Assembly (NCBI GenBank): GCA_038087015.1 | Contig: JASBNA010000005.1 | Location: 2,008,552-2,072,551, forward strand | Length of the DNA stretch: 64,000 bases | Direction of reading: 5' to 3' | Origin: Cerrena zonata | Taxonomy: Eukaryota; Basidiomycota; Agaricomycetes; Polyporales; Cerrenaceae | Notes under the pieces: generated by a model | What the model was told of the DNA's origin: nothing | Seen by the model: only the letters and a program-made list of their open reading frames with translations | The model's database searches: none | Made by a program: the position numbers and the translations under genes | Shown: positions 33,455 to 45,253 of the stretch, piece by piece | How positions within the stretch are numbered: the stretch's first letter is position 1 | How the letters are laid out: each line of letters opens with the position of its first letter

Positions 33455-34225
33455 TTGCATGGCACAGCTTCACACGTTCTTCAACACCGCCGTCATATTA
33501 TCGGCGCAGAGACAGTACCTTCGGTATCCTTTATATCCAATGACGGCCGACATCTTTGGGTTCCTCTAAGCTCACTGGGGCAGAGCCTGTTCGGTAACCT
33601 GACTCTTCCCACTCCTTCTGAACCACCAGCAAAGTCGTCTCCACCCAAAGCTGACGCCCCGATCCTCGTGTGGGGTGCAGGAGGGAGTGCCGGTCAACAT
33701 GCACCACAAGCTCTTCATCTTGCAGACTATGCGAATGTAATTCCAGTCGTATTATTCCACTACGACGAATATCTTCGTTCGCTTGGCGCCACCGTCACCC
33801 TCGATTACAGGACGAAAGACATCAGCGGCCAAGTCCTAAAATCCGCTGATAGGCCTCTCAGATACGTCTATGACTGCCATATCAGATGAAAAGAACAGTC
33901 TAGGACATATCGCGAAGCTCGTTTCCGCAGGCAGCCAGGTCGCTCATTTCCTTTCCGTTAGGGATGGTGAGACGGGTGCCGTTCAAGGTGTCAAGTATCA
34001 AGTCGACACCGTATTTCCTGATGGCGTCGAACTATTCTATCTGATGTCAAGGTTTTCCTCTACGATACACAGGCAAGTAACTCATCACTCGGAACTAAAT
34101 TTAGACCTAACATAATGATCTTTACAGAACGATAAGTTCAAGAGAGAAATACAGCCTAAGATCCTTCCAAAGGTTTTGGCTGACGGTCTAATCAAGCCCA
34201 ATCGTGTGCGCGAGGTCATACGATT
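33455..34225 (+). pseudogene. Remnant of a zinc-binding (medium-chain) dehydrogenase/reductase
   Basis: Only the Rossmann half is recognisable: APILVWGAGGSAGQHAPQAL, then YLRSLGATVTLDYRTKDI, VYDC, a frame jump by one extra base at about 33882, then ISDEKNSLGHIAKLVSAGSQ, DTVFPDGVELFY and LADGLIKPNRVREV in further frames. The N-terminal catalytic domain is missing or reduced to unrecognisable sequence. Frameshifts and a lost N-terminus mark a dead gene of the kind found in polyketide enoyl-reductase-like MDR families. Confidence 0.8.
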
Positions 34226-34585
34226 GATTATTACGTACGGTACATGGACAACAGTAACAGCGATGTCTTCGAGAACGTGAGAGTCGAATTTCCACCATCC
34301 AGTTCAAGAAGTCACGGATTAAGGTTTTGGCAACAGATCTTTTTTCGTATGTCTACAACAGCTGATCGAGTCACAAAAAACAAAGCAAAACGTGTATCAA
34401 AGCACGACAACAATCCGGTACAGTACATTAAGCAACGCAGAGCAAACATCCGTAACACAGTGACCTGATAACAGAGATTACAACGATACACTCATCGACA
34501 ATGCGAAATCCAATTTGTGTGGTGAGGGACTCATACATCCGTAACTCCGACCTTGTCGTACATCCCGCGATGTAGAACCATGACC
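34226..34585. other. Intergenic, no gene seen
   Basis: Short ORFs only; downstream of the dehydrogenase remnant and of gene A. Confidence 0.5.
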
Positions 34586-35211
34586 TCAATAGCTGTAACC
34601 GGGACCAGGCCGCCAGGCCGCAGATCGGGTATTGGGGACAGAGTAACCAGCGTTGCCAGTTCTCATATATCCCCAGCCTCCCAAGCCCATCATAGACTCG
34701 TAAGTCTGTACGGCATGGTCATTGCTTTGATAGTTGGAACGAGACTTCTCAAGCAAGGAGTTGAGATAGTCGATTTGTTTTTCCAACATTTGGATATTGG
34801 AAAGACCTTCGTCGCGAACGGAGATCAAGAAGCGGTGGATGAGATGGACGGTCTCGGTGTCCATTGACCTGTGTATCTGATTCTCAGGGGTGTAAGGTGT
34901 AGTCTGCATACAACTCGAATTAGGACACGCATGTTATGCAGCATAAGGGATACTTAGTAACTTACGGGGTAAATGCACCATCCTGTTGTGTCGGTGCTCT
35001 GCCATTGAGGGTAGAAATTCGGGTCCTCGCCGACGTTTATGAATGTCTTGTGAGCATAAGACTCCGTCTGTCCGGCAAGGTCTAACGCTGATGAGTTCGA
35101 AGTAACTCGCTCATGTAGGGTGACCACCGGGGACGTGATTGTGTTAGAGTAGCTAGGGAATGGTCGGACTTCGGTGTCTTCGGCGGAGGGCTGAATATAC
35201 GATGAGGACAT
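34586..35211 (-). CDS. Paired-cluster gene A (type 1), function unknown
   Basis: Two exons, 35211-34966 and 34903-34586, 187 residues. N-terminus MSSSYIQPSAED, a Ser/Thr-rich segment, then a helical stretch predicted to coil (NIQMLEKQIDYLNSLLEKSRSNYQ) followed by QTYESMMGLGGWGYM and an aromatic Gly/Pro-rich tail. Not recognised. The coil plus SME/SMM-x-x-LGLG tail resembles gene C, so I call both type 1. It is head-to-head with gene B, and the two 5' regions are inverted copies of each other. Confidence 0.65.
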
Positions 35212-35218
35212 AGGATAA

Positions 35219-35257
35219 GTACACGTAGTCGTAGATCGGTGGCGAGCAAGTGCTAGG
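35219..35257. repeat. Inverted repeat, divergent 5' leader of gene A (partner 36307-36345)
   Basis: 39 bp (CCTAGCACTTGCTCGCCACC... read from gene A) identical in reverse complement to 36307-36345. Flanking homology extends through ATACATATATAAA and GTCTTTGAGAAAC upstream and into the first codons. The two start codons (35211, 36353) are exactly symmetric. Confidence 0.85.
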
Positions 35258-36306
35258 TAGTTGAGGTATTTCTGTTTCTCAAAGACATGCCAGTGGTATT
35301 TATATATGTATGCGTAGGTTCGACGTACAGTATTTCAAGATCTAAATGCGCGCCACGGCTTGAGCGGGCAAGCAGTGCGATGATTGAGGGGAAGGGAGTC
35401 TCCTGGTCTCTATCGCGGGGATGTATAATGCGGCGTGCTGCGTATTAGGTTTTCATGACCAGACAAGGAACATAAGTAGCTAAATTGAGGAATATCAACT
35501 GCAAAATGACTGAGTTAATGCACGAGGATCAGGTATCAGTGAATCGGTTATCATCGATATCAAGAGGCGTTCACAGAATCGCGGATGGTTGAAGCGCAAT
35601 GAAAGTGGGGGTAATAGAACGGGCCTGTGTTCTTTATGCCGTGCGTATGCGTTTAATAAGATGATGCGAAGAAATGAAGAGGTATTCACGTAAAAGTACG
35701 GTGCACGGGATTGTTTTTTGTGAGCACCGCGGATACGAGAAGATTAGAAAAAAGATTGGTACGGGTCAACAGCATTACGATGGGTCTTTGGGTTGTGTGG
35801 AAAGGCGACTGGAGAGAAAGGCCGAAAAGAGGAGAGAGACCAGGGTAGCGGAGGTATGCGTCATGACGCATCTGTGGGGCCGACTATACGAGAGGAAGGG
35901 CAAATGAAAGAAAAGGACCGGGAGAAAGAGAAGATGAAGGGAAATGAAGAGCAGAAGAGGGAAATGAAGAGGAGAAGAGCGAAATGAAGAGGAGGGCCTC
36001 CAGATTGGGAGGAAGCTCTGCGGATGTTCTCTGCTGGAACTTGAATGGTGACAGGGCCGTGAGGCAGGTGGAATCACTGTCTTTGGTGCAGCTGTGAAAG
36101 GGTGAGGTGAGGTGAGGTGAGGTGAGTCCGAAAGAGGCAAGTGACGAGGAACACGAGGCAGCCCTACTGCCCAGCGTTTAGCATTTCAAATTCACGACCC
36201 CCCCAGCTAGCTTGCTCCCTCCTCAGCTGCTCTCGAGCTCGTATGGATCAAGTGCTGTACGTTGAACCTACGCATACATATATAAACACGATGTCTTTGA
36301 GAAACA
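35258..36306. promoter_or_regulatory. Divergent intergenic region of pair A/B with purine-rich and GGTGA repeats
   Basis: Contains TATA-like ATATATAAA on both sides, a purine-rich stretch (GAAGAGGAGAAGAG-type, 35900-35990) and five GGTGA units at 36101-36125. ORFs inside look random. Confidence 0.55.
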
Positions 36307-36352
36307 CCTAGCACTTGCTCGCCACCGATCTACGACTACGTGTACATACCCC

Positions 36353-37029
36353 ATGTCCTCGCCGTATATTCAATCCCCTGAACAGGAGTTACAGGGCACC
36401 GAGTCTCTACACCACCGAACTCATGTTACTGACCAACCATCCACCCCCACAAGAGATGAATACATCACAACAACCAGGGCACGTATCCAAAGCTGGATGC
36501 ACAATATTCCCTCGCACACCAGTATTAATACAACCCACACGATTCCTTCATTGGTGAACGACAGTAGTATTCAAACAGAAGAAATTGGTCGTCTTGTTAG
36601 TATATATACAACCTCCAATGACCCCCAGGCCGAGCTTCCTAACATTCCTCCTAATCCTTATAGATCGAGATTCTATATCCTCCCCAAGGCTTCGACCATA
36701 TTGACCTCCGTCGCGTCCATCACTTGATGGGTGTCTGTCGCGACGAAGCGTTATTCCATCTCATGGCCGCAGAGCATCGGATGAGGTTTTTCGTAGAACG
36801 TCTCGAATCTTCTCGCAGAGAGCTCGAGAGAGTTTATCTCAATTATTGTCGGGCTGTCGAAATATTGGAGTCAGGATTAGACCCTGATAACCAAAATGAT
36901 GCCGAAATAGGTGGTGAGGGGGAACTTGATATGGCTTTTGTCCAGCCTGCAGACAATCGCGACATCGATCTCAATGACGACGAGGAGGAGGAGGAGGAGG
37001 AAGAGGAGGAGGGTGTTGACAACGAGTAG
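36353..37029 (+). CDS. Paired-cluster gene B (type 2), function unknown
   Basis: Two exons, 36353-36595 and 36664-37029, 202 residues. N-terminus MSSPYIQSPEQE resembles gene A. Then RARIQSWMHNIPS and EEIGRL, intron, IEILYPPQGFDHIDL, CRDEALFHLMAAEHRMRFFVERLESSRRELERVYLNYCRAVEILESGLD, and a very acidic end (DDEEEEEEEEEE). Clear paralogue of genes D and E, with the intron at the same place (after xIGRL). Probably a soluble coiled-coil protein; unknown role. Confidence 0.75.
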
Positions 37030-38266
37030 ATGTATTGTTCTGAATCTCGCGTCTTTTCACCTATCCTCCCTCGTTGCTTGTGTATTAGTGTTGAGGTCCA
37101 ATTTCCTATTTTTGTTATACGTGCTTTTCATTCATAGCCCAGTCACCTGTTATAGTTACACCATTTGAATCCGTCTCAGACTGGATGGGACACAAGTCTT
37201 GTATATTTCGTCTGTAGGAAAAGAGACAGAAAGGTTCGGTCGTATCCAAGAAGCCATTGACCGAGGTCTGGATCATCTTGTCCTGAGATATCTCGCGGGC
37301 CCGAGATGGTGTTGTCAGATTTCTGATAGTCTTAGACGATGCATTCGGATCACAGTCAAGCTACTCGTCCAGACTAATGGATCAAGTATACGTGTCCATA
37401 TCGTCAAGGGAATGAGAGACATCGCTGGCTTGATTTCCGGTTTCAAGAGAGATAAACAAAGGGGAGTTCACTAGTCACATCAGGGGGGACATTTCCAGCC
37501 TAGTCCGAAGATCCTAGAGTAGATAGAAGTTACAGCAATAGCTAGAGCTGTAGAAAACAAGGATGAGCGAGAGTTGTCTCGAGGCGGATCGATCGCAATC
37601 GTCTTCGCTAGGATCTAAGATCTGGAGTCCACAACTGCTGTTTCAGTTCGATACAGACCTTTCGGAGGGAGTTGGACCAATGGAACACTCACTAGGTGTA
37701 ACTTCAAGACGTTTACTCGTGGTTGGCGTGTTGAACGTTGGACTCTGTATTTCGGCTAGGCCGGGCTAAATGACCCGGGCCGGTAAGACATAAAAAAAGC
37801 GGGACTAAACTCCGAGACATACATAAGGGCCCACAATATTCTAATCATTATCCACAATAAATATTTGCGGGTCGGGTTCTAGGTATCTTTGGCCAGTAAG
37901 CTGTTGAAATAATCACAAGTCACTGTAACCTGCCTTTCCTCTGGGGCGAGTTTATTTTCTGATAGCAGCGAGGAATCTTCAAAAAACCTGTACTCGCTGA
38001 CCCGGTATCTCACGTCAATGACCCTCATCTGGTCGGTACATTTGATACTGGACAATATATAGAATTTTTACTATCAAATACAGGCCCTAATGTGTACACA
38101 AATTAAGTCTGGTAACGAGTGAATGAAAGATAGCACGATAACGAACAGCCTGCGGCGCAACTCAAAACAATACAATGCTGGTCCGACGGAAACCAAGGGG
38201 GATATGAGCACAAAGAAACCGTACGTAAAATCAGATTAAATTCGGGTCGCAAAAAGCGAGAATCAA
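37030..38266. other. Intergenic, no supported gene
   Basis: Small ORFs at 37199-37474 and 37563-37769 have no recognisable domain or splice partners. Confidence 0.5.
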
Positions 38267-39058
38267 TCAGCCCATGTAAGCACCTGCGTTTTGGGGACCA
38301 AGACCCAACTGTGCCTCCATGGAACGAAGAGCATAATCCATCTGTTCAACCGCCCGGCGTGAGGTCTCCAGAAACTGCATGGAAAGTCGGGTGGAAGCTT
38401 CCGCAGCAGCAATATTAGAGAGTGCCTCATTGCGAGATGCAATGATGGAGCGGTAGTACCCTTGAAGATCAGTGTAAGTGTGGTTGAAGGATGCTGATGT
38501 GCTAGCCTGCGACAAGTACATATTCAGCAATCAGTTCGACGTACATGCGGTCAAACTCAAGCAGAAATGCTTACGATATTGCCATATCCTGTTAGATTCA
38601 TGTTGACTTGGGCAGAGCCAGCAGCATAAGTGGGGACATTGTTTGTTGAACTCTGGATGATCATCAGTATAACATCGAAGAGAATGGAGCGAATATTTGA
38701 TTTACCGCATTGTACTGTTGATAGCCTACAGGCTCAGCATGTGAAGTACACGGTGGATATGAAGTTTCGACGGCCTGGGGAGGAGAAATGTATTAGCGAT
38801 GGATTCCACATAGGTCAGGTCGTCAAAAGAAAAGAAGTTGCTGACATATTGAGCAAGTTCAGGAATATATCCATGGTGATCGAGCTGACCGGCGAGCATA
38901 GTCTGGTCCATCCACTGAGGGTTTGAAGGATCCATATTTTGGTACATTGTCGAGGTGTAGACTTGTTCCAGTCTCGGAGAGGAGGCAGAAGAAAGACATT
39001 TCTGTGAAGAGGAATATGCATGGTTAGAGAGTTGGGTGTTGTCGATGTTATGGGACAT
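38267..39058 (-). CDS. Paired-cluster gene C (type 1), function unknown
   Basis: Four phase-0 exons: 39058-38846, 38774-38706, 38652-38575, 38506-38267, 199 residues. The first 12 residues (MSHNIDNTQLSN) are identical to gene D's because the start lies inside the inverted repeat. The C-terminal exon is helical: YTDLQGYYRSIIASRNEALSNI, then FLETSRRAVEQMDYALRSMEAQLGLG. The motif SME..LGLG links it to gene A. Not recognised. Confidence 0.68.
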
Positions 39059-39314
39059 GATGTGTGCCAGTGCGCGGGTGCGGAATTGTGATGGGGATGC
39101 AGTGACTTTGAGATAGTAGAGCCAGGAGATGAGGAACGACTGTGAATGGATCCACTGAAGTAGGTATGATTTGAGCCATAGTTAATATAGTACGTAGGTC
39201 TGAGGGAGCTGTAACAGAGAGGGGACCTCATTCTTGATCAGCAAGTAGTGGCAGCGCCGCTGAGATAGAGAGAGCGCCTACTTTTGCAGCCGTTTGCAGA
39301 ATCCTAGCTCGCCC
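39022..39314. repeat. Left arm of 293-bp inverted repeat covering 5' end of gene C
   Basis: Reverse complement of 39567-39859 (position sum 78881), near-perfect by eye, with a 252-bp spacer. Includes leader, start codon and first 12 codons. Confidence 0.9.
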
Positions 39315-39566
39315 CCAAAATAAGCGAGTTGGAGCTGTGGTGCCAAATTACCACTTTAGGACACCCACGTATTTTGTGTTGCGCTCTTGAAAGCCTCGAT
39401 ACCTCGTCTAAGCTGCTGGAATAAGCTGGCTCGACCTTGCAGATAACTAAATACTCGTTTGCTGCTCAAAGCACGAGTGAAAGAGGACTCTTACTCCTGG
39501 TTCCTGCTTAAAGGCCCTTCGGCAAGTGGGGTCATGATCAACATTATATAAGCGTGATTTCTGGCA

Positions 39567-39859
39567 GGGCGAGCTAGGATTCTGCAAACGGCTGCAAAAG
39601 TAGGCGCTCTCTCTATCTCAGCGGCGCTGCCACTACTTGCTGATCAAGAATGAGGTCCCCTCTCTGTTACAGCTCCCTCAGACCTACGTACTATATTAAC
39701 TATGGCTCAAATCATACCTACTTCAGTGGATCCATTCACAGTCGTTCCTCATCTCCTGGCTCTACTATCTCAAAGTCACTGCATCCCCATCACAATTCCG
39801 CACCCGCGCACTGGCACACATCATGTCCCATAACATCGACAACACCCAACTCTCTAACC
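39567..39859. repeat. Right arm of 293-bp inverted repeat covering 5' end of gene D
   Basis: Mirror of 39022-39314. A TATATAAG at about 39545 lies just outside this arm on the gene D side. Confidence 0.9.
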
Positions 39860-40453
39860 CTCAAGCTGGCATACAATACAATCGTCTACTCCATGAACCA
39901 ATAGAGGATATGACCAGACTGCGTGTTCAAACATGGATGGACAATGTCTCTTCCAACTCTGATACAAGCGCGGCAGACGAGCCACCCTTGATGGAAAATC
40001 CTACCAGGATTTCCGAGCATATCGGTCGTCTCGTAAGACTTCGCAATAGTTCTAATATGTGTACAATTTCCTAATATCTGTTTTATTCTTCTACAGACCA
40101 ATATTCTATATCCTCCGCCAAGTTTCGACGATGTTGATCTCCAGCTCGTTCACCATGTCACGAGTGTTTGTCGCGACGAGGCACTCTTCCAACTCATGGC
40201 GGCAGAACACCGAATGATGTTCTTCGTGGAGCGACTCGAAGCATCTCGCAGAGAGCTTGAGAGGGTCTACCTGAACTACTGCAGAGCCGTCGAAGTCCTA
40301 GAGTCGGGCTTAGATCTTCAGGGCGGAGACTCTGGAGAGGACGTAGAGATGGGTGGTGAGGGCGAACTCGAGATGGCGTTCGTTCAGCCTGCAGCCGAGC
40401 GAGAGGTTGATCTTAACGAAGAGGAGCCAGAGTATGCTGATGTTCAGGTGTAA
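39823..40453 (+). CDS. Paired-cluster gene D (type 2), function unknown
   Basis: Exons 39823-40032 and 40097-40453, 188 residues. LRVQTWMDNVSS, EHIGRL at the splice site, TNILYPPPSFDDVDLQ, CRDEALFQLMAAEHRMMFFVERLEASRRELERVYLNYCRAVEVLESGLD, EGELEMAFVQPA and an acidic end. Strongly similar to gene B in the second exon. Its N-terminus is shared with gene C rather than with B. Confidence 0.75.
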
Positions 40454-40918
40454 CTTGTATCAATTGGAATGTTGTATTCTTGGCATATCCCCCAGATAGG
40501 GCTTTTTCTGTTTTCTTGTACTAGTAATATCCGCATATCGCTTCTCGGGATGATGTTCCGAACTGTAGCTTCAGTTTACCACCAATTCATTGAATATTAG
40601 TATCAATTTACAGCCTACAAAATTGCGATAGTCCTGGTATAGTTAACTAGTAGGAGTGCACAATAACCGCCGATTAAAAATGATATGCTCCAAGCGTAAG
40701 TTGGGCTGATTGGATTTTTGAATGTTCAACACGACCGACGTGCCGTGAGTGTTTGTGTCTAATGCAATATTATATTTATTCAGTGCCAATGTCGTGAACA
40801 GGTTCGTGGCGAGAATCGTGAGTGTTCATAACAGCGTAAAGATCATGAACGAAAACTTAGAGTTAAGATAAAAGAGGAGATATTTGTGAAAATAAATGTA
40901 TCGCTTTTGGTGGCACAT

Positions 40919-41549
40919 TTACTCATCGCCAGGAGACCCCAGCCTTCCTTCGTTAACATCCACCCGAGTTTCCCCTCGCTCCATACCTAAAACCTCCCCA
41001 TTGTCGACATCTGCCTCCCCTTGGTCATTATGGTCCAACCCGGATTCCAAGATCTCGACAGCCCTGCAATAGTTGTGATGGACCTTCTCCAATTCCTTGC
41101 GAGACGTCTCGAGCTGTTCCATAAAGAACATCATTCGGTGCTCTGCCGCCAGAAGGTGGAAGTATGCTTCGTCACGACAAGCACTCATCAATTGATGGAC
41201 GCGATAAACATTTATATGGTCGAAGCTCTGCGGGGGATACAGAATCTCGATCTGAGGGAGTCGAAGGAAGTCAGTGTCCTGTTAAGCCAAGTCACACAAA
41301 ATTGGGAGAGGTACGTACAAGACGACCGATGTCTTCGGCGATGCCCTGATCCATTGGCGGGCTTTGATCTCGACATCGCTGAGACGGAGGTGAAGTCGAG
41401 ATATCATCCATCCAAGCTTGGATGCGCAGCCTAGCAGCAGCAAACTCGTCGCTTGTCTCCTCTGAGAGAGAGGAAGACGGGGAACGAACATGACCGTGAC
41501 ACTCGTGAAGCGAGCCAGAGTTTCCGGCTGGATACCGGGACTCGGACAT
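40919..41549 (-). CDS. Paired-cluster gene E (type 2), function unknown
   Basis: Exons 41549-41319 and 41251-40919, 187 residues. RLRIQAWMDDIST, EDIGRL at the intron, IEILYPPQSFDHINV, CRDEAYFHLLAAEHRMMFFMEQLETSRKELEKVHHNYCRAVEILESGLD. Third type-2 paralogue, lying tail-to-tail with gene D. No type-1 partner is visible upstream (41550-43500), so the partner is lost or outside recognition. Confidence 0.72.
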
Positions 41550-43544
41550 GGTACGTAGTAATAAGGTGAGATCCACAAAGGACACCAGTGGTGGGCTATG
41601 AGTCAATGATCCTAGTGATGGGATGCTGTGAACTGAAGGATGGAGGGTATGAAGATGCCGAACGAAGAGTAAGTATGTCCTATTTATATGATGGAATAGG
41701 TGATAAATATGAGTTTGAGTATGCCAAGCAGTGCTGCACGGTGTCAGCCCGGCGATACCCATTGTTATCCTAGTACAGCGGAATCTAAGGAAAGCGATGT
41801 TAAGTAGCTTCAATCAATGGGTAAAGTGTGAGAGAAGGCTTAGAAGATGTTGGAGAAGCTCAACTTTTGTGTTCCCAAACCGTCCGACTGACATTGCAAT
41901 GCCAAAGAAGTTTGAAATTGGGCGGCGATCATCCAGCCCCAAAAGGGAGACACGGCTAGAATGCTAGCTCAGGTTGACGTTTGTCGTTGATCTAGCTTCT
42001 GGACACACGTTCCCCTGTTTCTTTCGGTCTCAGTATCGAACTCATCCGGGCCAACTCACAGTGCCTAAAGAGTTAACCTTGGTCACTCGACTCCAATCTG
42101 CACAGCGTCGACTTCTCGTCTATTTGGAGACGCATTCCGCAGGTAATTCTGATAGAACGAACCCAACTACTCACAATGAAGCGTTAGTATGTTATGAACT
42201 TGAATATTCTTCAGACGATAAGTCGTAGGGATCGTACTGACGAAACCCTGCCTCACTGTGATATGTAATCACTGCGATGGATGGAGGGATGGCTTTTGCA
42301 TGACCAACTATGACCAAGCTACGACGTAGCTCGTGTGCAAAATGGTCTACACCGGTTTCCAAGTACCTCCGTCCTTCTCGGGCCGAGAAGTCCCACAGTC
42401 TGAACTCGCGCTCTACAAAAAAATCCTTTTGTTAACTGTTTTTTCTGTCGGAGAGTTCAGATTATAACGAAGGAAGTCACCTTACTAGTAGTTGTATGCC
42501 TGTAAATTCATACACAGATAGACCACATTGACTTGAATCGGGACTGTCTAATTCCCGCCCAATACCCATCACTCGACGAGAAACGTCCGCCTGACGTCTT
42601 TTGACAGATCTGAGAACCGACGACCATAGCCATTGCGATGCCCGGTATGGAAGGATAAAGATTACAAGGAAGGCGCATGATCAGAGCAAGAGGGACGGGC
42701 ATATTTGGAGGGCATCTTTATCATTGGCTGCCATGTCGAAATCACCAGCGACCGAGAATACTCACCCAGCAAAAAGTGCGGCCTTAGTGTATAAATACCA
42801 TGACGTGTAGTAGGTTTGCTGATGAGTGGGGGTTGTACTTAGTTCGCGCAATCTGTGGTTGCACTTAAGTACTATGTAAGTGCAAAGAGATACAGGTGCT
42901 GGGTGTAAATAGGCCTCCTTCCTCGGGTGGAATGGTGGTGCTAAACTTGGTCGGTGAACGTTGAACGTTTCGACGGACATTCGGACGCCTCACTTTCGAG
43001 CGGGAAATTGCACTTGGCTTTTCTCACGCTTGAGTGACCTTTCTTAAAAGCGTAAAAAACACCTTTTTACTAACTCGCATACATCCACGCTAAGAGGATC
43101 CGCGGGCCAGGTCTCGGAGTCTTGAATTCAGCTTACACCATGAAAATGTTAAGTGCACCAGCACCCCTGTTTCTTATGTATGTGACAGTGTGTCCGTTAC
43201 CCGAGCCACCCGTGATAGGCCATCCTCTCCCACTCCCTTTGGGCTCTCGCCTTAGCTACTATTGGAGTATTCTATCAGAGCGCATTTGCTACTTGAGAGC
43301 TATGGTTTATATTGTCCCGTCGCAAGCGGTCGATTCTCCTGATCGTAGTCCACATGATGTAATTCTCGAAAAAAATATGTAGACCCTTGATAGTGCGAGA
43401 CGGACAAGGCCCAGTGTTGGGGGTTTATGACAGGATAATTGGTCTGCTTTCTATTGTGCGGAGAACTAGGCGGCATATTGATTGTATTTCCCCAATCTAT
43501 AATACAGAAGTCGCAATGGCTTACAGCCTCGGTTCAAAATTGCA
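41550..43544. other. Gene-poor region, no supported gene
   Basis: ORFs are short and unspliced. A hairpin-like sequence at about 42294-42346 has nested complementarity (TTTTGCA...TGCAAAA around AGCTACGACGTAGCT). Confidence 0.45.
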
Positions 43545-45253
43545 TCAGAGTTCTGTTGCACCGTCGAATAACACATTGAGCCACGCAGCGAGGCGGAATC
43601 CTTGTTTAGCGATTTGCAGATCGATCTACCAAAGGTAACCATTCAGTCTCTTCCCGGACATGAGATCACTCCGAGCTTACCACCGGTACCGCATTGTTGA
43701 AATATGTGCCTGTACACAGATCTTCACCTGTAGTGAATGAGAAGACGGTTGACTACAATAAACAGGCATCAGGATCCGGCACAAGTGTCTATATAACGAG
43801 TAAAACAAATAGTGTTTATTTGGACTTACACAATCGAACGCATTGGATTCGCTAGCCCAAACAAGAGGGCATGCCAAAGGAGTGATAGCGTCCGTAGCAC
43901 GTGCGCTCAAGAAATCGGTGACATCGTCATCAATTGATCGTTTTGAGGCGACCGGTTGTGTCGTGGACGAGCACGAGAGCCACGAAGATGTGAGGGATTT
44001 GAAGGAACCAGTCTAGGTCCGAGGATGAGTATTTAGATCGAATGGCTGGTTCTAGACCGGAGGCACAAACAAACCTTGATCTCCTTGACCATATCCGCAG
44101 CAAAAGTTTGGGCAGTTCCACCGTGACTTGCCTTTACGTGTGCAGTGAGAATACCAGTGTCTGAAGGATTGTCAAGAATGTAAGTATCGACTAGGGCTTT
44201 TGAGAACATTTGTCGTACCCCATGCCTAGGACAATAATTGGCTTATGAATGAGAAAGTCATGAATGTCGAAAAGAACGTACCGCATGCAAATTGGTCTTG
44301 GAACCTGAACAGACGGCCGAGATGTCATTTCCACCTACCTCTAAGGCCTGGCGACATATGAGTATTAGAGTCATTCTGGAATACAGGTAAACCAACATAC
44401 TTCGACGTGGAGAGGTTGTCCGATATCCCCGACAAACTGGATCATAATCTATGAGATAGTGTAGTAAGGACAAAGAACGGTACCCACATGATCTATAAAA
44501 ACGCAAGTGAGCTATGCGATAACACTAGCAGAGAAGACTTGACATACCGATGAACTTCAGAGCCTCCTGGATTTGTTCCGCGTCTAGCGTTTTGCTAACG
44601 ACACGGGTAGTGTAATTCGCAATGGCACCCACTAAGCAGTAAAAAACATCATTTCGGCATGCAACAAGTGATATGAGTTGCATGGAGAACTTACAGATAC
44701 AATTGTTACCAGCACAATCACGTTTTTCGTTTACAGAGCACGATGTTGGGGGATTGTCTGCGGAACGAGAGCACAATATAGTTCACGATACTCTGTTCGT
44801 ATTATGACAGAACAGTACATACCCTCGGCGTCGACGAAGTGGAGAGGAGAGGACCAAGAAAACGCTGCCTGAGATCTGACCTCATCTGCCCACTGAAGAC
44901 CGAATTATCAGAGATAACGGAGATAAGATAGCAGGAGGGATACTTGCAGTCGCAGCTGGACCAAGAGAGAAGTTATACGTGGATCCAAGTGTGTTCTTCA
45001 CAAATGCGAGAGCCTTTGGAGCTAGAAACTAGATGAATCGTTTATATGAATACCATGATAATATCGATAACTGCAATCAAGGACCAACCTCTTGGGCAAT
45101 AAATCTACAAAACGATGAGATTTCAATCCAATATTGGGCTCTCTACTAATACGAATGCACGTACCCGACTGACTGATGGCCAAGAGCTCCCCAAGCATAA
45201 ACAGACTTCGTAGCGAAAGGGAGCAGAGCGACAAGAGTGCAGACCGTCTTCAT
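43545..45253 (-). CDS. Secreted S1/P1-type single-strand nuclease
   Basis: Zinc-dependent 3'-nucleotidase/nuclease. Signal peptide MKTVCTLVALLPFATKSVYA is followed directly by the mature WGALGH (Trp1 and His6, zinc ligands). Splicing many small exons gives SWADEVRS (Asp45 position), PLHFVDAED (His60), DHFVGDIGQPLH (His116, Asp120, His126), NLHAAWDTG (His149, Asp153), then CPLVWASESNAFDC, FTTGEDLC and IDLQIAKQGFRLAAWLN. All nine zinc ligands are present. The first DH pair needs a 5-nt microexon (44488-44492). The stop is at 43545-43547. About 11 introns of 45-100 nt. Likely extracellular nucleic acid scavenging. Confidence 0.92.

Noticed and set aside
34586..41549. Mating-type homeodomain locus, suggested by divergent gene pairs.
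   Set aside because: No homeodomain signature (WFxNxR) appears in any of the five proteins.
42294..42346. Short MITE with TTTTGCA/TGCAAAA ends.
   Set aside because: No target duplication or second copy was visible in the window.
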